DNA of 7,858 nt from UBA6770 sp965661115 (GTDB taxonomy: Bacteria; Bacteroidota; Bacteroidia; Flavobacteriales_G; Salibacteraceae): positions 1 through 7,858 of the forward strand of contig CBFICO010000111.1 of the NCBI GenBank assembly GCA_965661115.1. The letters run 5' to 3'. The first letter of the stretch is position 1, and each line of letters begins with the position of its first letter. Positions 4,258 through 7,858 of this stretch are shown in pieces. Made by a program: the position numbers and the translations under genes. Under the pieces are notes generated by a model. That model worked only from the letters and a program-made list of their open reading frames with translations. It was not told the DNA's origin and ran no database searches.

Positions 4258-6967
4258 TTTTCTATTTCTTGCATTAGTTTCTTCTCTTTTTCTTTCGGCA
4301 CAGATTACAGATAATGTAGTACCACATCAATTAATTGTAAAGTTTGAAGAAGGTTTAAATCCTCAAAGCCTTTCAAAACAACGGCTGAGAGATTGGGGTA
4401 TAGCTGAAATTACCCACACTTTTCCAGTAAAACACGTTGAATTACAAGATGAATTTGATGTTGTTATAAATCGATTGTACAACTTCAAAACCGAGCAATC
4501 TTTTTCTTCTAATAAAGTCATAAATGCAATGATGCAAACGGGCTTGTTCGAGTATGTTGAACCGCGCTATTTTGGTGAGCTGGCCTACACTCCAAACGAC
4601 CCAGGATTCGCCAACCAGAATGCTTTAAAACTAATTGAAGCTGATAAATCATGGGATATTAGTAAAGGAAATTCAAGTGTTTTAGTTGCAATTGTTGACG
4701 CCGGTATGGATACCTCTCATCCAGATCTGAATGGGAAGTTTTTTGAGAATACTTCAGATCCAATAAACGGAAGAGACGACGATAATGACGGATACATTGA
4801 TAACTACTGGGGCTGGGATTTTAAATCAAATTCTGGTAACTCACAATTTTCAGGTGGGGTGGATCATGGCGTGCAAATGGCGGGTCTTATAGCACCGAAT
4901 ACCGATAATGGATCTGGGTTGGCAGGTGTGGCGTTTAATTGTAAAATGTTGGCGGTTAAGGTTACCGATGGCTCGCAAGTGGTATATGGCTATGAAGGGA
5001 TTAAATATGCTGCCGATAAGGGCTGTAAAGTGATTAATTGTTCATGGAACATAAAGTCTTATTCAAAGTTTGGGGAAGATATGGTAAATTATGCCACTCA
5101 AAAAGGAGCGCTTGTAGTTGCTGCTGTGGGTAACCAAGGGAAAGAAGACCAGAATTACCCTGCGATGTACAAAAATGTGCTGGCGGTTAGCAATACCGAT
5201 TTAAACGATAACAGGGTGTCAAATTCAAACATTGGCTATTATGCTGATCTTTCTGCTCCAGGACTAAACGTGGTTACCACAAAAGCTGCAACGGGATTTA
5301 TCAGAAACTCAGGAACCTCATACAGTACAGCACTCACTTCAGGCGCTGCAGCTTTAATTGCTAGTCATAAAAGCAGCCTTTCACCAGAAGATTTAATGCA
5401 GACTTTAAAAGCCGGTTCCGATCCGTTGTATGAAAATGGGAAAAACGATTTCTATAAGAACAAGCTTGGAGTTGGCCGCTTAAATGTGTTTAAGGCTTTA
5501 ACCTATAGTGGAAGCTTCGTAGAATTAGATAGTCACGTAGTTTTTGATGTTAAAGGTGGGGCAATTGAGCAAGCCGATACCGTTGAATTAACAACTTGGA
5601 TATCGAACTATTTGGCTAGTGCCACCAATGTTAGAGCTGTTCTGAGAGATTTATCAAAATATGCCACTGTTTTAGATTCGGTTTGGAATGTTGGCGCAAT
5701 GAATAAGAATGAACGAAAAAACAACACCTTGAACCCGTTTAGATTAAGATTAGATGCTTCAATTCCTCAAAATGAGGTGCTCGATTTTGAAGTTGAACTA
5801 CAAACCAATTCAGATACCACAACCTATGGAATTGGTATAGTCGTTAATCCAACCTACCGAGATATAACTGTAAACAAACTGCACACTACCATTGGCAGCA
5901 GAGGAACTTTTGGGTTTTACGAGTATCCACAAAAACTTGGTTTAGGCGTTAAGTACAATAATTCGGCACAATTACTCTACGAGGGCGGGTTAATCATAGG
6001 TCAAGGCACGGCTGGAAACTCAACAGTGGTGGATAGAATAAGAGGAGTAAGAGATGTTGAACAAACGGATTTTAGAGCTACTCAAGGGTTGATTGAAATA
6101 GAACCTAGAACGTCTGATTTTGGGTTTACTGGACAGTTTGACGATGCCGATTCAAAAGCACCCATTGGTGTTTATGTAGATGTTTCAACAAGAGCTTGGA
6201 CCAATACAAATCACGACGATTATGTGATTATAGATTACGCTATTTCAAGTAAAAACGGTAAGCAATTGGATAATATTTATGCAGGGCTTTTTACCGACTG
6301 GGATATTGATAATTCCGAAGCAAATAAAGCCGATTACGATGGGCAACGTTATTTGGCTTATACCTATGCTCCAGGTTCTTCTGCACCGTACGCCGGTGTA
6401 CAATTATTAAGCGAGTATAACGATTGGAGATGCTATTCAATCGATCATGTTTTTGGTGGAGAAGGTGGAATTGATATTACTGACAATGATGTTTACAGTA
6501 AAGCGGAAAAGTTTACAGCTCTGTCTAATTACAGAGAAAAAGCTGGTGAAAATGGTAATGGTGGTGATGTTATGCAGCAACTCAGTACCGGGCCTCATAC
6601 TATTCTTAAAGGAGATACTCTAAAGGTTTCATTTGCCATTCACGGAGCAAACAGCTTGGCAGACTTACAGACAAATGCCGATAGTGCTTTTTATCGTCAG
6701 AACGGAGCTCTGCCAATGGGAATGATGGAGACAAGTCGAGAAAAGATTCAACTTTATCCAAATCCAAATAGGGGTAGAGTAACTTTATCTGCTACTCAAA
6801 ACATATCGGCCAAAGACATTAGCATATTTGATATTACAGGAACTGAAATATCCGTTCAAATTCAGCCAACATTCAAAGGTTTTTCTGTTGAATTAATTGA
6901 TAAAAAACCAGGGGTTTATCTAATCCGCATTGGCGAACAAGTTCTATGTTGGCAGGTTGTGGAGTGA
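4193..6967 (+). CDS. Second secreted S8 serine protease with T9SS sorting domain (start uncertain)
   Basis: Counted from GTG 4193 the protein has 924 residues. A signal peptide core, SFLFLALVSSLFLSAQ, lies near residues 22-37 with likely cleavage before Gln. Next is a fervidolysin-like propeptide (VVPHQLIVKFEEGL), then the S8 domain with Asp169 (VAIVDAGMD), His225 (DHGVQMAG), Asn314 (AAVGNQG) and Ser376 (SGTSYSTAL). A D-rich loop, GRDDDNDGYIDNYWGWDF, resembles the calcium-binding loop of related subtilases. Residues about 435-840 form a long beta-rich region (with motifs such as GTFGFYEYP and LYAGLFTDWDI-like IYAGLFTDWDI) of a type I recall from Bacteroidota secreted proteases; its role is unknown. 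Residues about 851-924 are a type A T9SS sorting domain (LYPNPNRG, DITG, GVYLIRI). No ATG lies near the signal peptide: in-frame candidates are ATG 4106, 4142 and 4154 and GTG 4193, all inside the upstream sorting domain. GTG 4193 gives the shortest n-region (21 residues), so it is used here, with low confidence in the start only. Confidence 0.87.
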   Translation: MCTFWKSIRHQGQNTSGLSRTSFLFLALVSSLFLSAQITDNVVPHQLIVKFEEGLNPQSLSKQRLRDWGIAEITHTFPVKHVELQDEFDVVINRLYNFKTEQSFSSNKVINAMMQTGLFEYVEPRYFGELAYTPNDPGFANQNALKLIEADKSWDISKGNSSVLVAIVDAGMDTSHPDLNGKFFENTSDPINGRDDDNDGYIDNYWGWDFKSNSGNSQFSGGVDHGVQMAGLIAPNTDNGSGLAGVAFNCKMLAVKVTDGSQVVYGYEGIKYAADKGCKVINCSWNIKSYSKFGEDMVNYATQKGALVVAAVGNQGKEDQNYPAMYKNVLAVSNTDLNDNRVSNSNIGYYADLSAPGLNVVTTKAATGFIRNSGTSYSTALTSGAAALIASHKSSLSPEDLMQTLKAGSDPLYENGKNDFYKNKLGVGRLNVFKALTYSGSFVELDSHVVFDVKGGAIEQADTVELTTWISNYLASATNVRAVLRDLSKYATVLDSVWNVGAMNKNERKNNTLNPFRLRLDASIPQNEVLDFEVELQTNSDTTTYGIGIVVNPTYRDITVNKLHTTIGSRGTFGFYEYPQKLGLGVKYNNSAQLLYEGGLIIGQGTAGNSTVVDRIRGVRDVEQTDFRATQGLIEIEPRTSDFGFTGQFDDADSKAPIGVYVDVSTRAWTNTNHDDYVIIDYAISSKNGKQLDNIYAGLFTDWDIDNSEANKADYDGQRYLAYTYAPGSSAPYAGVQLLSEYNDWRCYSIDHVFGGEGGIDITDNDVYSKAEKFTALSNYREKAGENGNGGDVMQQLSTGPHTILKGDTLKVSFAIHGANSLADLQTNADSAFYRQNGALPMGMMETSREKIQLYPNPNRGRVTLSATQNISAKDISIFDITGTEISVQIQPTFKGFSVELIDKKPGVYLIRIGEQVLCWQVVE

Positions 6968-6994
6968 GGTAACCTTGCACTTTTTATTATGGTC

Positions 6995-7107
6995 CGTCAT
7001 TCCCGCGTAGGCGGGAATCTCAGGTTTTTTGTGGTCATTTCCAGGCAGGCATTTAGAAGGTTAGTGTTGAGATTCCCGACTCGTCGTTCCTCCTCTCGGG
7101 AATGACG
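6995..7107. repeat. Compound inverted repeat (nested palindromes), MITE- or REP-like
   Basis: Perfect 11-bp outer arms CGTCATTCCCG (6995-7005) and CGGGAATGACG (7097-7107) enclose perfect 11-bp inner arms CGGGAATCTCA (7012-7022) and TGAGATTCCCG (7068-7078). Each half is also a hairpin alone: left ATTCCCGC/GCGGGAAT (6999-7006 and 7011-7018, 4-base loop), right ATTCCCGA/TCGGGAAT (7072-7079 and 7096-7103, 16-base loop). The left hairpin has the form ATTCCC-N8-GGGAAT, the same pattern as the Neisseria dRS3 repeat, and it recalls dispersed intergenic repeats of many bacteria. It fills a spacer between convergent genes. No transposase or target-site duplication is visible. The arm geometry is read directly; its being a dispersed mobile repeat is inferred. 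Confidence 0.75.
6999..7030 (+). terminator. Possible intrinsic terminator after the second protease
   Basis: A GC-rich 8-bp hairpin (6999-7018) with loop GTAG is followed after six bases by TTTTTT (7025-7030), 32 bases beyond the TGA of the second protease. The gap between stem and T-tract is longer than ideal, and the stem also belongs to the larger inverted repeat. On the opposite strand the right hairpin has no T-run after it, so termination of the convergent ATPase gene is less clear. Confidence 0.45.
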
Positions 7108-7124
7108 CTAAAGACATAAGAGAG

Positions 7125-7858
7125 TTATTTCTCTTTCAACCTAATTGCATTAATCCCAATCGTAACAAAAACCACAATGGTTATGCTGCTTAGCGGCATA
7201 AGTACTGCCGCTACAATTGGAGTTAAAAGCCCTTGAACGGCAAAACTCAATCCTACAATGTTGGACAAAAAGGAAACGACAAAACTGCGTTTTACCACTT
7301 TCATGCTGTTTTTTGCAAACACCATAAATTGCCACAAAAATTGAAATTGGCTAGCATCCAAAATAGCATCGCAAGCAGGTGAAAAAGCGTATACATCTTC
7401 CGATATAGACACACCAACACTGGCTTCTTTCAAAGCACCTGCATCGTTTAGTCCATCGCCAATCATTAGCGTGTTTTTACCTTCTTTGTTCAGCTTTGCT
7501 AGGTAATCCAACTTGTCTTGTGGACTCTGATTAAACAGCACTTTTGTATGGTCTCCAAAAGTGTTTTCCCAATTATTTTGATCAGCAGAATTATCGCCCG
7601 ATACTAAATAAATATCAATACCTTGCTTTTTAAGTGTCGCTAATAGCTCTTCTGTTCCGTTCCGTTTTGATTTTTGGATAGTGAAATAACCCAAGTATTC
7701 ATCATCTATTGAAACGTGAACTGTTGGAATTTGTGATTTGTGCGTTTTACCAAGACCGACCCAATCAGCAGAACCAAGTTTTATTTTTTTACCGATAACA
7801 ACAGCTTGAATTCCTTGTCCAATTTTCTCTTGGAAGTCAGTCATGGGGGGTGTTGCTG
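7125..7858 (-). CDS. Heavy-metal P1B-type ATPase (CopA/CcoI type), C-terminal part; 5' end beyond the right edge
   Basis: The visible 243 residues are the end of an inner-membrane pump that uses ATP to move copper or a similar metal. In order from the right edge they show the end of the nucleotide-binding domain (EKIGQGI with the G-x-G motif, then GSADW), the P-domain motifs VSGDN, a SPQDK segment and MIGDGLNDAGAL, and two terminal membrane helices. The last helix carries MPLSS, the M-x-x-S-S signature of Cu(I)-ATPases. The preceding helix has SFLSN where these pumps usually have YN. The wording NIVGLSFAVQGLLTP resembles Bacteroidota CcoI/FixI, which supplies copper to cbb3 oxidase, but CopA cannot be excluded and no cco gene is visible. 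The DKTGT phosphorylation site and earlier helices lie outside. An ATG at 7844 is an internal Met: the frame remains open through the edge. The gene ends TAA 7127-7125, convergent with the second protease. Confidence 0.9.
   Translation of the reverse strand, partial: ATPPMTDFQEKIGQGIQAVVIGKKIKLGSADWVGLGKTHKSQIPTVHVSIDDEYLGYFTIQKSKRNGTEELLATLKKQGIDIYLVSGDNSADQNNWENTFGDHTKVLFNQSPQDKLDYLAKLNKEGKNTLMIGDGLNDAGALKEASVGVSISEDVYAFSPACDAILDASQFQFLWQFMVFAKNSMKVVKRSFVVSFLSNIVGLSFAVQGLLTPIVAAVLMPLSSITIVVFVTIGINAIRLKEK

Noticed and set aside
7150..7335. 61-codon minus-strand open frame
   Set aside because: It is an out-of-frame shadow of the two terminal membrane helices of the P-type ATPase.
7842..7844. 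ATG at 7844-7842 as the true start of a short ATPase-related protein
   Set aside because: The frame stays open to the window edge, and the fragment would begin in the middle of the nucleotide-binding domain without the phosphorylation site.

Overview
The window looks like a chromosomal segment of a Bacteroidota bacterium, probably Flavobacteriia or a close relative. The DNA is AT-rich. Two secreted subtilisin-like proteases end in type IX secretion system (T9SS) C-terminal sorting domains, a hallmark of this phylum. A divergent holA / small HsdR-N-type gene pair is, from memory, also common in flavobacterial genomes. No rRNA, tRNA, CRISPR array, transposase or phage gene was seen.

Layout. 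Positions 1-926 (minus strand) hold the 5' part of holA, the DNA polymerase III delta subunit, which runs off the left edge. A 69-bp divergent spacer separates it from a 154-residue PD-(D/E)XK protein related to the N-terminal domain of HsdR (996-1460). The stop of that gene overlaps the start of a subtilase gene in an ATGA junction (1457). The subtilase locus, 1457-4257, reads as one ancestral protein of about 933 residues: signal peptide, S8 protease domain with a large insertion, three Ig-like repeats, and a T9SS sorting domain. It is now broken by a one-base deletion at about 3316-3319 and an in-frame TAA at 4042-4044. A second, architecturally different T9SS subtilase follows directly (stop at 6967), but it lacks an obvious start codon next to its signal peptide. 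Positions 6968-7124 are a convergent intergenic spacer filled by a compound inverted repeat that probably also acts as a terminator. From 7125 to the right edge (minus strand) lies the C-terminal part of a heavy-metal P1B-type ATPase of CopA/CcoI type.

How the parts relate. The HsdR-N-like gene and the two proteases lie on one strand with no clear spacers and could be co-transcribed, but nothing shows that nuclease and proteases work together. The two proteases would be exported by Sec and then carried over the outer membrane by T9SS. The first currently keeps its whole catalytic domain but has lost its repeats and sorting domain, so any product would be expected to stay in the periplasm. holA and the ATPase are unrelated flanking genes.

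I see no convincing new multi-gene system. The most noteworthy signals are the cluster of lesions around the junction of the two protease genes (3316-4257), the compound palindrome at 6995-7107, and several departures from family consensus in the second protease and the ATPase.
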